Shown piece after piece: positions 1 through 10,223 of a stretch of DNA of 64,000 bases. The stretch comes from Linanthus parryae (Eukaryota > Streptophyta > Magnoliopsida > Ericales > Polemoniaceae), in the NCBI GenBank assembly GCA_023055425.1, contig JALGPY010000002.1, positions 135,304,427 to 135,368,426 of the forward strand, written 5' to 3'. Each line of letters begins with the position of its first letter. The stretch's first letter is position 1. The notes beneath the pieces are model-generated. The model had not been told where the DNA came from, did not search any database, and saw only the letters and a program-made list of their open reading frames with translations. Made by a program: the position numbers and the translations under genes.

Positions 1-961
1 TTACTGTGGTGGAAGGGGAAAAAGGTTATCAGATTGCCACTCGTACCGTTACTGGTTGGAGAGTTTGCATGGATTACCGTAAACTAAATGATGCCACGTT
101 GAAGGACCATTTTCTCCTCCCGTTCGTTGATAAGATGCTTGATAGGCTGGTGCGTTATTCGCATTATTTCTTTTTTGGATGGATACTCCGGGTATAATCA
201 GATAGCAATTGAACCAGCTGACCAGGAGAAGATGATATTTACTTGTCCTTATGGGACCTTTGCCTTTAGACGCATGCCATTTGGGCTATGCAATGCACCT
301 GCTACGTTTCAGAGGTGTATGATGTCTATCTTCTCTGACATGATGGAGCAGAATTTTGAGGTCTTCATGGATGATTTTTCGCTTTATGGTGATGGGTTCG
401 AAGACTGTCTACAACAGCTAGCTCGGGTTCTTGACAGATGTATTGACACCAACCTGGTGCTTAACTGGGAGAAGTGTCATTTCATGGTGATCGAGGGAAT
501 AGTGTTGGGGCACAAGATTTCAAGCAAGGGGAGGTGGACCGGGAAAAAATTGAGGTGACTGAGAAGCTTCCTTACCCTACATCTTTCAAAGGGGTACAGA
601 GTTTCTTGGGAAATGCAGGGTTTTACAGGCGGTTCATCAAAGAGTTCTCAAAGATTACGAAGCCGTTTTCTGGTTTGCTTAAAAAAGATGTAGTTTTCGA
701 CTTTGATGCAAAATGCAGGGCAGCTTTTGATGTACTCAAGGAAAAAGTTGATCAGCACACCCATCATAGCACACCAGACTGGACCTTTCCGTTTGAGCTT
801 ATGTGTGACGCCAGCGACTATGCTGTGGGAGCAGTGTTGGGACAGCGGAAAGACAAGGTAGCTCATGTCATTTACTATGCCAGTCGTACTCTTAATAATG
901 CATAGGTTAACTATGCCACCACGGAGAAAGAGATGTTGGCTATCATCTTCGCGTTGGACAA
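1..961 (+). pseudogene. Athila-1 reverse transcriptase / RNase H fragment
   Basis: This codes for the palm of a Ty3/gypsy reverse transcriptase and the start of its RNase H. The first frame carries the motif RVCMDYRKLNDAT, then a frameshift near 175-185. The next frame carries CNAPATFQRCM and the catalytic box FMDDFSLYGDG, which is intact. A second frameshift near 510-540 leads to the connection domain (LPYPTSFKGVQSFLG) and the RNase H start (ELMCDASDYAVGAVLGQR). A stop follows at 903-905, and recognisable Athila homology ends with FALDK at 961, where the Tekay-like insertion begins. Family assignment rests on close similarity to the Athila-2 copy at 45465-46941 (minus strand). With two frameshifts, a stop and an insertion it cannot make a functional enzyme. 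Confidence 0.9.
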
Positions 962-1182
962 GTAAATACCAAATTGTTTTGTGAAGTAAATACTATTTAG
1001 TAAATTCCAAATTAGAGAATTTATGGCAAATTATATGCTTAATTGAATACGAGTTTTCTACATAAAAGTATTTAACGCACATTTATTTAAATATTGTAAA
1101 CATCAACTTTATTTGTAGAAAATAAATACGTATTTCTTATAAATGGCTTGAAACTTATTTGGGAATTTTGAGTTGTCTTGAA

Positions 1183-1183
<1 letters not shown>

Positions 1184-1220
<37 letters not shown>

Positions 1221-1241
1221 TATATATATATATATATATAA
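1184..1241. repeat. (AAT)n-(AT)n microsatellite
   Basis: About eleven ATA/TAA units run directly into about twelve TA units inside the Tekay-like LTR. Simple-sequence DNA of this kind is usually length-polymorphic. Confidence 0.95.
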
Positions 1242-1652
1242 AAGGGGGTGTATCAATAAAAAGAACATTTATCGCTTGCTTGCATCATATGCGTTAGTTG
1301 AAATTGTAATTGATTAGGAAATTATAATTTGTAGGCGACGAATTCATAGACGAGGGCTACGTCTACTTCTAGAAGTTGTTTCGTGTTATTTACGGTTGCT
1401 ATTTGAGGTGAGTAAACATGCCTTACCTAATGTGCCCGTCCTCCTTTCATGTCTAAATATTTTTATGATTTTATGTCTCACAATGTGGTTTGTGATATAC
1501 GTGTTGATGTGAGATTTCAATTATGTGTCCAAGTGTTTTCTTTCAAACTTATCACGTGGAAAATAATAATGCGTTATAACGTAAAGTGGAAACAGTTGTG
1601 CGGCGGAACATTATTTGGATTTGGATTATTATATATTTTGCTCGGTTGTAAT

Positions 1653-2194
1653 TAGGACTGCAACTCGGGCGGGTTGGTCGGGTTGACACCCCTGACCGAG
1701 CCCAAGCCCAAGTTCGGTCGAGGCTGCCCAAGCCCAGCCCAGCCCGAGTTAAGAGCATTGACAACCCGCCCGAGTCCAAATTCGTACAAATCAATTCGGG
1801 TTCGGACTGAATACGGGCTAGTACATTAAACTTTATTCCTTTATTAATCCATAAGAGAATAATAAATTGTTGGTAAAACAAGAAGATTAACTTGTTCAAA
1901 AACTAAAAATATGATTAAAAGCGCTAGTAATCAAAAGAAAACAAACATATACGTCTTAGATATGCTACATAATTATCTCAAAATTTAATATTTATAAGTG
2001 GTAGTCATCCCAATCGGGCAATTCGGGTTAGCCCGTCATTTAATATTTGTGCCCAAGCCCGACCCTAGTTGCAATTCGGGTGGAGAATTCATGTCCAAGC
2101 CCGTCCAAATTACTAAAACTACGTGTCCGAGCCCTATTTTACTTCGGGCTACGCTCGGGTTGGTCGGGTTCAACCCGCCCAAGTTGCACCCCTA
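1653..2194. mobile_element. hAT-type MITE, 542 bp, with 8-bp TSD
   Basis: The element is bounded by identical 8-bp direct repeats GTTGTAAT at 1645-1652 and 2195-2202. Its ends are terminal inverted repeats starting TAGGACTGCAACT and TAGGGGTGCAACT (reverse complement of the right end) and agreeing over about 22 bp up to GGGCGGGTTG. The body repeats GGTTGGTCGGGTT and GCCCGA/TCGGGC words near both ends, as subterminal repeats do. An 8-bp TSD with TAGGG-type ends is typical of hAT elements. No transposase is encoded, so it is non-autonomous. It sits inside the Tekay-like LTR and is therefore younger than it. Confidence 0.88.
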
Positions 2195-2958
2195 GTTGTA
2201 ATTAGCCCTGGGCTGCTCCATGTACTCACCCCTCTGGCCGCGAGAAGTCTTAGGGGGGTGCCGGCACTTAAGGTCTTGGATGCATGGGATATGGTTGGAT
2301 ACTTATGAGATACTGTGATGGATTATGGATTATGAATTATGGATATGGATTTGTTCGTTCCCCACTACAACTAAATGATCAATATGGATTTTTATGAGAA
2401 AATAAAAAAGGGGTATTTGGATTTTGGAAATCCCTTAATTGAGAAAATGTTATGGTTGGAAATGATTCTCTTGGTTATATTCACATTGTGACGATTTGGG
2501 AATGCAAAATTAAATAAAGAGTTGGAAAATTTATCTCTTTTCACACATGGTTAACGGTGATAAGATGTTTGCTTACTTCGTAAATGTCATGCTTTTATTA
2601 TACAAAATTGCCTCTTATCAAGTTTACGTGTTTGGGAGTTTACTTACTCAGCATTTCTTGCTGACTTCGGAAAAACTGCGGTCTTTGTTTTATTTCCCTC
2701 GCAGGTCTAGGAGAAGGGAGCTCGGCGTAAGGGGATCGAGGTATCACGTAGTGTTTAATAGTAGTTTAAATAAGCCGAACTCTAGTTAAATTTCACCATG
2801 TGTAATAGCATGTAAACCATTAAGTTTGAGACAATTATCAGTTTGTAATATAATTTTCGGATGTGTTGTTCTTGATTTCCGCCGATTCATTTCAAGTAGC
2901 ACCCTCCCGGGCTCTCCGGTCCGGAACGGAAGGCTCGGGAATCGAGGGGTGTTACAGG

Positions 2959-2972
2959 TGGTATCAGAGCAG
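2959..2972 (+). other. Primer-binding site, initiator tRNA-Met type
   Basis: TGGTATCAGAGC at 2959-2970 lies two bases after the LTR end. It matches the complement of the 3' end of plant initiator tRNA-Met, the usual primer of Tekay-like and many copia elements. Confidence 0.88.
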
Positions 2973-3423
2973 GCAATCCAAAAGAAATTTAAACCTGTAG
3001 GGTTATATAAAATGAATTTAGGGCAAGAAAAACCTAAAATTTGGCAAGCCGGTTGGGTTATGGGTAGTTTGAGTCTTACTAAGTCCCACCCACCCGCAAC
3101 CTTTATTCTAGTTTCCGGAGATATTTTGTGGTATGATTGGATTAATTATGGGATAGTTATCTTGATTGTCCTGTGGACTTATAACACTCCCTTGATATGA
3201 ACAAGGATTGGTTAGTTTGAGATTTTGAGAAAGAATTGGAGATGATAAAATGACTTATGTGCATTTAATACTAAATGAAGCATGCTTTTATCTCTACGTG
3301 TTAGGGAATATCCCGTTGGTAATATTTGGATATATGAAGAAATATGTGTGCATTGTATAATCATTATAGTTCATTACCCTGTGATAGAATAAGCATTGAT
3401 ATAATAGGTGATAGTGTAGGAAT

Positions 3424-4632
3424 ATGACTGATAGACCACTACGATACTACACGAGGAGAGTCAACCGAGAACAAATGGATACTGGAGGAGATAACCAACC
3501 AGAAATGGCCCAACTGATCACCCAAACGGCCACGATCATTGCTAGACAGGAGGAGCGTGAGGAGCGAAGCTATTCCAAGAAGATAGCAGATCATAACCCC
3601 CGGGAATTAGCTGGAAGGGAGGACCCCACTAAGCTAGAGGATTGGATCAGGAGTTTCGAGAAGATATTTAGGGCTGTCCAATGCCCTAACGACCAGAAGG
3701 TTAACTGTGCCGCCCTTTATTTGGCCGGAAAGGCGGAAAATTGGTGGACAACCAATCATGAGGTCCTATTGGCCCGACCCAACTTTGGTTGGGAAGCTTT
3801 CAAGACTTCTCTGAGATTGAGGTTCTATCCTAGTCATGTTAAGAATAGGAAGTGCAACGAGTTCCGGAACCTTAAGCAGGGAAGCGACTCAGTGACGGAC
3901 TATTTCGATAAATTCGTGGAGCTGTCCAGATTTGCAGGAAACACAGTACCTGATGAAGAAAGCAATGTCTCAAAGTTCATTGGAGGTTTGCACCTTCAGT
4001 TGCAGAAAATCATGCGTAGCCGGACTTACGACACCTTGCACGAGGCATAAGACCGAGCAGCTGACATGTGGCAAATCCATGAGCTTCAGGATGAGGTTCG
4101 TGGGAAACGTAAGGCGAATGAGGCAGGAGGTAGTGCGGAAAGGGACAAGAGGTTTAAGCCCAACAATGGAGGAAACAATCAGAATCGGGGTAACCAGTAT
4201 AATCAGGTAGCTCAGCAAGCTCGCCGCTACATCTGCAAGAGATGCCAGCAAAACCACCCTGGAGCTGACTGTATGGGGAACCTAGTTACATGCCATAACT
4301 GCGGTAGGAAAGGGCACCGAGCTTACGAATGTCTAGCTCCACCAGCCAGGAACCATTAAGGAATTCAAGAAGGAAACTATCAGAGGCAACCCCCGAACAA
4401 CTATCAGAGGAACCGCCAGCAGTATGGGAACCAGCAACCGAGGACCCTGCAGATTGAGTATGGCAACCGCAAAAACCAAAGAGATGGGGGAAATGACTAT
4501 GGAAGGCAGCCAAACTACAACCAAGGGAACGCATGACAGTATGGAGCCCAGAATCGCAACAAAAGTGCTGGACAGGGGGCTAACATTTACACTGGAGCAT
4601 GAACAGGAGGAGCTGGAGCCCAGAATGCCAAT
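3424..4632 (+). pseudogene. gag: Tekay-like gag (capsid and nucleocapsid)
   Basis: One reading frame runs from the ATG at 3424 into the protease, broken by four in-frame stops (TAA at 4048, TAA near 4357, TGA near 4534 and TGA near 4600). The first 208 codons hold the retrotransposon gag core, with KLEDWIRSFEKIFRAVQC, KAENWWTTN and LRLRFYPSHVKNRK. The nucleocapsid part has CKRCQQNHPGADC followed by the zinc knuckle CHNCGRKGHRAYEC near 4290-4335. Each stop is one C-to-T change away from a Gln or Arg codon, as expected from deamination of methylated cytosine in silent DNA. The tail is rich in Asn, Gln and Arg, as is common between gag and protease in this group. Confidence 0.9.
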
Positions 4633-5166
4633 GTGGGGAGGATTGCAGTCATGACTAAGACTGAGGCTGATGCTGATCATGGAGTTGTTACGGGTACATT
4701 CCTGATCAATGAGCAACCTGCTTTTGTGTTATTTGATTCTGGCGCTTCGTACTCTTTCATATCGTCATCATTTTTTGAGAAATTAGGATTGAATAAGTCA
4801 TCTAGCATATCCACCTCTGTAGCAACCCCCACTGGCCAAGTAGCCTTATGCGACACTGTGTTTGAAGGGGTAGGAGTGAAAATTCTATCATGTACCTTGC
4901 CTGCAGATTTGTTAAGGTTTGACCTTAGAGGCATAGATTTCATCCTAGGGATGGATTGGCTTAGTAAATATTGGGCTGTGATTGATTGTTATGATCAGAA
5001 GGTTCGATTAAAAGGACCTAACAGAGAGAAGATTTCGTATCACGGAATCACGAAGGAGCCCTGCATTAGACTAGTGTCAGCAATGACCATAGTCAACCAA
5101 GTAAGGAAAGGGAATTCTGCCTACTTGTGTTATATCCAGTATGTCCCAAGAAGGAGAATGTACTAG
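4633..5166 (+). pseudogene. Tekay-like aspartic protease
   Basis: This continues the gag frame. The active-site motif LFDSGASYSFIS is near 4730-4765 and the second-half motif FILGMDWLSKYWAVIDC near 4940-4990. These are the two hallmarks of plant Ty3/gypsy retropepsins. Around 5130-5160 the frame is lost. The following RT is in another frame, so a single indel has separated protease from RT. The protein would have cut the polyprotein during particle maturation. Confidence 0.88.
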
Positions 5167-5945
5167 AAGAAATATCCGTTGTAAGGGAATTTCCTGATCT
5201 ATTCCCAGATGAGATTCCAGGGATGCAACCTAGAAGAGAATTGGAGTTTACCTTGGACTTAGCACCAGGAACCGCACCTATCTCGAAGGCACCGTACCAA
5301 ATGGCACCAGCCGAATTGAAGGAGTTGAAGGATCAGTTGCAAGAACATCTGGAGAAGGGGTACATAAGACCAAGTGTTTCACCGTTGGGAGCACCAGTTC
5401 TTTTTGTGAAGAAGAAAGATGGAAGCTTAAGGCTGTGCATCGACTACCGCGAGTTCAATAGTGCAACCATCAAGAACAAGTACCCTCTACCTCGGATTGA
5501 CGATCTGTTCGATCAATTACAAGGGGCTAGTGTCTTCTCGAAGGTTGATTTGAGATCAGGGTACCATCAGCTTCGGGTAGCCGAGAAGGATATTCCGAAG
5601 ACAGCCTTCAGAACCAGATATGGCCATTATGAGTTCACTGTAATGTCGTTTGGTCTAACCAACGCACCTGAAGTCTTTATGGACTTGATGAACCGGGTGG
5701 TGAGGCCATTTCTAGACCGATTCGTAGTCGTCTTTATTGATGACATCCTTGTGTACTCGAAGAGTGTGAAGGAACACGAGGAACATCTGAGGGAAGTATT
5801 GCAGACTCTGAGACAAGAGCGGCTTTATGCTAAGCTGTCCAAATGCGAGTTTTGGCTGGGTCGCGTTCCATTTTTAGGTCACATCAGCTCGAAGGAGGGA
5901 ATTCAGTGGACCCAGGAAAGATTTCAGCAGTCAAAGTCTGGCCAA
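5127..5945 (+). pseudogene. Tekay-like reverse transcriptase, truncated
   Basis: An uninterrupted stretch encodes the RT fingers and palm: [20 protein letters not shown], then [50 protein letters not shown], the catalytic [10 protein letters not shown] near 5735-5765 with both aspartates present, and the thumb start [16 protein letters not shown]. Coding sequence ends near 5945 in KVWPTP, where Athila-1 text resumes. The reading frame is otherwise clean, but RNase H and integrase are missing, so the element is dead. Lineage is inferred from motif style, not from a tree. Confidence 0.9.
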
Positions 5946-5955
5946 CACCATAGAA

Positions 5956-7249
5956 TGTATCCGAGATAAGAAGAAGGGGGTAGAGAATGTTGTTGCAAAC
6001 CATTTGTCACAGCCGGAGAATGAAAAACGGGAAGATGTGCCAATCAGAGAAGATTTTCCAGATGCACAACTTATAGTAGTGGTAGCAGCTGTGCCTTGGT
6101 TTGTTGACTTGGAAAATTTCAAGGCACTCAACATTGTCCCCACAGACATGACCTTCCTTCAGAAAAAAAAGTTCTTCGCAGATGCACGACATTATTTTTG
6201 GGATGACCCCTATCTGTTCAAGTTAGAAGCTGATAATGTGTTGAGAAGATGTGTAGTTGAGCCAGATACGTTGGACATTCTTAGGCATTGCCATGATCAG
6301 ACTTGTGGAGGACATTTTGGCAAAACGCGCACTGTGGCTAAGGTACTTCAAAGTGATTTTTATTGGCCTTCTTTACATAAGGATGCTCATTTATTTGTAC
6401 AGCAGTGTGACCGGTGTCAGAGAACCGGCAATATCTCCAAGCGAAATGAGATGCCTCAAATTTTCGTGTTGGAAGTGGAGCCATTTGACGTGTGGGGCAT
6501 TGATTTCATGGGGCCATTCCCCTCTTCACTTGAAAATCTTTATATTCTGTTAGCTGTGGATTATGAAAAAAGTTCTTTCCAATGTCTTGAGCAAATATGG
6601 GGTAAATACACATAAGATATCACTAGCTTATCATCCCAAGTCGAATGGGCAAGCTGAAGTCTCTAACCGAGAGATAAAGGGGATTCTAGAAAAGACAGTC
6701 AATCCGGGACGCAAAGATTGGTCCATGCATTTAGATGATAGTCTATGGGCATATAGGACTGCATACAAGACCCCTTTTGGCATGTCTCCCTACCAGCTAG
6801 TATTTGGGAAGTCGTGTCACCTTCTGGTGGAACTTGAGCACAAGGCGTTCTGGGCCTTGAAGAAGATCAACTTGGATGCTAAGCTCTCAGGTGAGGAACG
6901 GAAACAAGCACTACTTGAACTTGAGGAATTTCTATTGATGGCATATGAGAGTGCAAAAATTTATAAGGAAAGGACAAAGCAGTGGCACGACAGGCACATC
7001 ATACCGAGAGACTTCAAGGTAGGACAGAGGGTGCTGATCTTGAATGCCAGACTAAAACTTTTTCCAGGAAAGTTAAAGTCTAGATGGAGTGGTCCCTACA
7101 CAATTACTGCAGTTTATCCATGGGGATCTCTTGAGGTGGAAGATGCAAATGAGAACATGTTCAAGGTAAATGGCCAGAGAGCAAAGCCGTATGTGGATGA
7201 GAATTTCATTAGAGTCATTGAATGGCTCCATGCGATTTCTTCTATTTGA
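5956..7249 (+). pseudogene. Athila-1 RNase H tail and integrase
   Basis: Athila coding sequence resumes with [15 protein letters not shown], the end of RNase H. The integrase zinc-binding region follows (H and H in the HDQTCGGHFG region, then QQCDRCQR near 6400). The first catalytic Asp is in DVWGIDFMGP near 6485. Around 6565-6590 a deletion removes about 50 codons that are present in Athila-2 (44870-45000), including the second catalytic Asp region. After it come [21 protein letters not shown] with the catalytic Glu, and the C-terminal domain with [16 protein letters not shown]. It ends with TGA at 7247-7249. The small break near the deletion (frames 6004-6615 and 6563-7249) also shifts the frame. 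Not functional. Confidence 0.88.
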
Positions 7250-7300
7250 TTATCTCTGAGGTAATTGGGTCGGGCCGTTGGCCTTAAATTACAAGCGCCT

Positions 7301-7318
7301 GTTGGGAGGCAACCCAAC
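7301..7318. other. Conserved hairpin after Athila pol
   Basis: GTTGGG and CCCAAC flank a short loop, 50 bp after the integrase stop. The same motif occurs after the Athila-2 integrase at 29168-29185 on the other strand. Conservation between the two copies is seen; a role is not known to me. Confidence 0.6.
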
Positions 7319-8026
7319 CTATTTATTGTTGTAGTTTATGTTTTAATATTGTTTTGTTTATTTTTACTCAGTTTGATTTATTTTAGAGGTTCTAGAGAGT
7401 GGATTTAATATTTCCAATGAGTACGTGCATGATTCCGAGGTGAAAGGCCTATTCCGGATCCCCCGTCTTGATACGCGTGTGCAAAACAGAGTGAAAATTG
7501 AAGAATATCAGCCTAAAATGCGTATCGGGATCCGGAATTAAGGAATTGAAGATTGACGCCATTCCTACACTTGTTCAACATATGCCGCTGGGGAAGATCA
7601 TGTTCTCGGACTCCCCGTCTTGATATACGCGAGGAATTTATTGATGAACGGAGAAAGCTAGCACATTGGCTCGGATTACGAGGTGATATTTTGAAAACGA
7701 GACTGAAAACAGAATTGAACAGTGCCAATGTGTGGGGGTGGTTGAGAGCTTTATTAGACAGGTGGATCGCCCATATCGGAGTCAGGATGAGAAAGTTACG
7801 CCAAAAAGGATGCTTAAGAGAGTAAAACGAGGCCAAAAGCATCCGAAAATGCAAAACGTGCCTTGGAATTCGTAAAATTGACGAATGGAATATTCCCCCG
7901 ACTTCGGGAGTGTTTTAGGGTAAAAAGGGAGTCTCAAGGACGAGGAGGTTCTTCGGAAAGCAAAGGCACGATCGGATACGCAAAAATATACCCCAAAAAG
8001 GATGTTTTTGGCAGCTTCGGACTTCT

Positions 8027-8206
8027 CTTCTCTTCGTACGAAGAGAAGTGTCTTCGTACGAAGACAATGTACTTAGAAAATTTTGGCCTCTGAATTTTGT
8101 CTTCCCAGAGCAGCTTGCAGTACTTGTCTGGAAGACCTTCGTACGAAGACAATTTCTCTTCGCCCGAAGAGTCTTCGTAAGAAGAGAATTGTCTTCGTAC
8201 GAAGAC
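8027..8206. repeat. Cluster of TTCGTACGAA palindromes
   Basis: Perfect palindromes centred on GTAC occur at 8027-8048 (22 bp), 8049-8066 (18 bp), 8137-8148 (12 bp) and 8191-8206 (16 bp). Imperfect copies with the same arms lie at 8157-8172 and 8172-8185. All contain TCTTCG on one side and CGAAGA on the other. They lie in the non-coding region between integrase and the env-position ORF of Athila-1. Confidence 0.9.
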
Positions 8207-8297
8207 CACTGCCGAATTTTCAGGTTTGCCCGATACAGAGAAGAAGAAGGGGGGATTTATTGGAGGGAAATATCGACTTTTTGCACGTGAGGGGATC

Positions 8298-8404
8298 AAA
8301 TTCTACAAGAAGACAAGGGTTTTCAATTCACCCAATATCGGCCCCTTCTCTCTCTCTCTCCAAACTCAAAACTTCACCAAATTCTACAAGAAGACAAGGG
8401 TTTT
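8298..8404 (+). repeat. 26-bp direct duplication
   Basis: The string beginning AAATTCTACAAGAAGACAAG starts at 8298 and again at 8379, giving an 81-bp offset. It lies in the leader of the Athila-1 env-position ORF. It looks like a local tandem duplication. Confidence 0.85.
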
Positions 8405-8918
8405 GCGCGCATTTCAGAGGGGATCAAAGTTTGGTGGGGGATTTTGAGTGAGAGTAAAGCAAGAAGGAGAAATCATTGGAAGAAATTCTAGGGTTTTCGG
8501 TCCTAGATTCGAAATTTGGGCAAGTTGGAGCTTGATTCAGCCTTCGGTCAAGAAGACAACCTCGACGGGGACATCACAAGGAGCATTGTGCACCATTCAA
8601 TTAGAGATTTCATCAAAAAAAATCGGCGAACTCAAAAAACGGTCCTTCTTGCCGGATTTTCTGCAAAATTGTGCCCGTAAGAGTTGCTCCAGGCACGTAG
8701 GTAATCTCTACTCTAGCACATTTCAATATACAAGTCCTAGGCACAATTGAGTAAAAGAACGATTTTATTTTTTTGCGCTTAGTAGCGTGCTTGGGGGCGA
8801 TTGAATAGAGTCCTAGGATTACGTGCTACAAATTACTTACGTGTTTAATTTCTGCAAACACTTCTTGTGACATTGCACGGAGTGAATTACTTGTTTTTAC
8901 TTGAATTTGATCATAACA

Positions 8919-9577
8919 ATGGCGGGTGGTGGTAAGAAACGAAAGACGGGTGAGGGAACATCTCAAGAGGCATCCGGATCGGGTGATCCTCAGTTAGAAA
9001 TCCCGCCTTCACCCCAATACCCTGTTTTGAATAACCCTCCTCCGACTAAACCGGGAATTGTAGGAAGACGATCGTCTAAAGTGAACCTAAAAGAGCGTAG
9101 TATTGGGCCCGCTTGCTTTTATAGTTATCGATTTGTTACATTCGAGGCCCATCTAGACTCTATTAGGGACACATACTTGAAGAAGAATGGGCAGTCGGAG
9201 AAGGAGTTTCCATTGCACGAGGACATGCCTCAGGAAATAAAAGGACATCTTTGAGCGTGAAAAGCTGACCAATTGGTTCAAGCTTGTAGGGAATTCTAGT
9301 TCTCACATAGCGCGTGAATTTTGCCTTAATTTGAGGTATGCTAGAGATGGTGAGAGCCAGGACCCCCGTCTGTATATTGTCGAAACGAGTGGATAGTCTT
9401 CACGCCAGAGACTATCCGCTTGGCCATGGGATTTCCTCGTCTACGAGAGGGTTGTGGTTACAGTGCCACTGTTCGAAGTGAGGGTATTTGGTCTCGAGTC
9501 AATGCCTTTTGCTTTGAGAAGGGAGTAGACCCATGGGATAGGAGAGGGGAGGTTCCTCAATGGAATAGAGGGGTTTT
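8919..9577 (+). pseudogene. Athila-1 env-position ORF, 5' part
   Basis: The ATG at 8919 opens a 112-codon frame starting MAGGGKKRKTGEG with a Pro/Ser-rich N-terminus, then SIGPACFYSYRFVTFE and EFPLHEDMPQEIKG. After a frameshift near 9250 the homology continues in other frames (FEREKLTNWFKLVG) to about 9577, where the copia element begins. It is clearly related to the ORFs at 23756-25341 and 25764-27350 of Athila-2, which share FPLHEDMP and the Trp-rich segment. This family occupies the env position of Athila elements. I recall it annotated as a putative plant transposon protein. I see no signal peptide or membrane helix, so calling it an envelope protein would be unsupported. Confidence 0.75.
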
Positions 9578-10223
9578 TGCTTAATTGGTAGTCACGATTC
9601 CTAACATGGAGCGGTGTCTTATGAACACATCCATGCCACCCAACTAATAGAAATAGTCAGTAATCCGACAAACCTTGTGCAAGTATTGTCTCATGCATTT
9701 GTCTCTATATTCGAATTGGACACGAAACATAAAAGTCACACTCGTATATCCAATCCATTGTTTCTCGATCCTGGGAATAGTCTTATCCATGCAGATAACT
9801 ACAATATCCCATATTGATTTATCTGAGTCTGGCCAGACATTCTATAAGCACCATCCCTCGAGTGGCCTCGGATATTTTCTCCCGTTATGTGGGAGGAAAA
9901 AATTCTATCTACATCACTACCATCTCTAAGCTTGTTTCCTATTTTGTCCGGTAAGCGCCTTTATTGCTACCCAGTTACGGTGTAACTCTTGACGATATCA
10001 AAACACAATATTCCACAACTAGATGATCTGGAAACTTCAAGTCTAAGGATGAAAATAACGTTGTCACTACGAGAAGAACTTGTGAATTTACATAACATGT
10101 ATGTAGCCTCCTCGTTGTGGTTCAATCCAGTATGTCATTACTCCTAATGCATACCCATGTATTGGATCGTGATATCTCCATATCAATCCAACTCCATACT
10201 AGCCTATAGTTAATCGTCCTATT

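Larger units (their letters stand above)
962..2956 (+). repeat. 5' LTR of the Tekay-like element
   Basis: The LTR ends with TGTTACA at 2950-2956, immediately before the primer-binding site. The start is not exact; TG dinucleotides near 975-980 are candidates. Without the 542-bp MITE at 1653-2194 it is about 1.45 kb. No 3' partner is present for comparison. Confidence 0.65.
962..5955 (+). mobile_element. Tekay/Del-like chromovirus fragment inside Athila-1 pol
   Basis: A 5-kb segment holding a 5' LTR, an initiator-Met primer site, gag, protease and reverse transcriptase of a second Ty3/gypsy family. It ends abruptly about 20 codons after the RT. RNase H, integrase, chromodomain and 3' LTR are absent. 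On the left it joins Athila text right after FALDK. On the right Athila resumes at [10 protein letters not shown]. Compared with Athila-2, about 40 codons of Athila RNase H are missing at the junction, so this is not a clean insertion with a TSD. The lineage call (Tekay/Del) rests on the style of the gag and RT and is moderate. Confidence 0.75.
7250..8918 (+). other. Athila-1 post-integrase non-coding region
   Basis: No coding sequence is convincing between the integrase and the env-position ORF. The stretch contains a conserved hairpin (7301-7318), text shared with the equivalent part of Athila-2 near 28600-29050 (minus strand), a palindrome cluster (8027-8206) and a short direct duplication (8298-8404). 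Its length, about 1.7 kb, matches the 1.9 kb between integrase and env-position ORF in Athila-2. Confidence 0.7.

Noticed and set aside
8027..8206. CRISPR-like array of palindromic repeats
   Set aside because: Spacing is irregular, repeats touch or overlap, and the setting is a plant retrotransposon. The clusters at 28117 and 50737 fail for the same reasons.
9614..9929. Two small frames in the copia 3' LTR
   Set aside because: They lie in LTR sequence aligned in part to the other LTR and show no domain.
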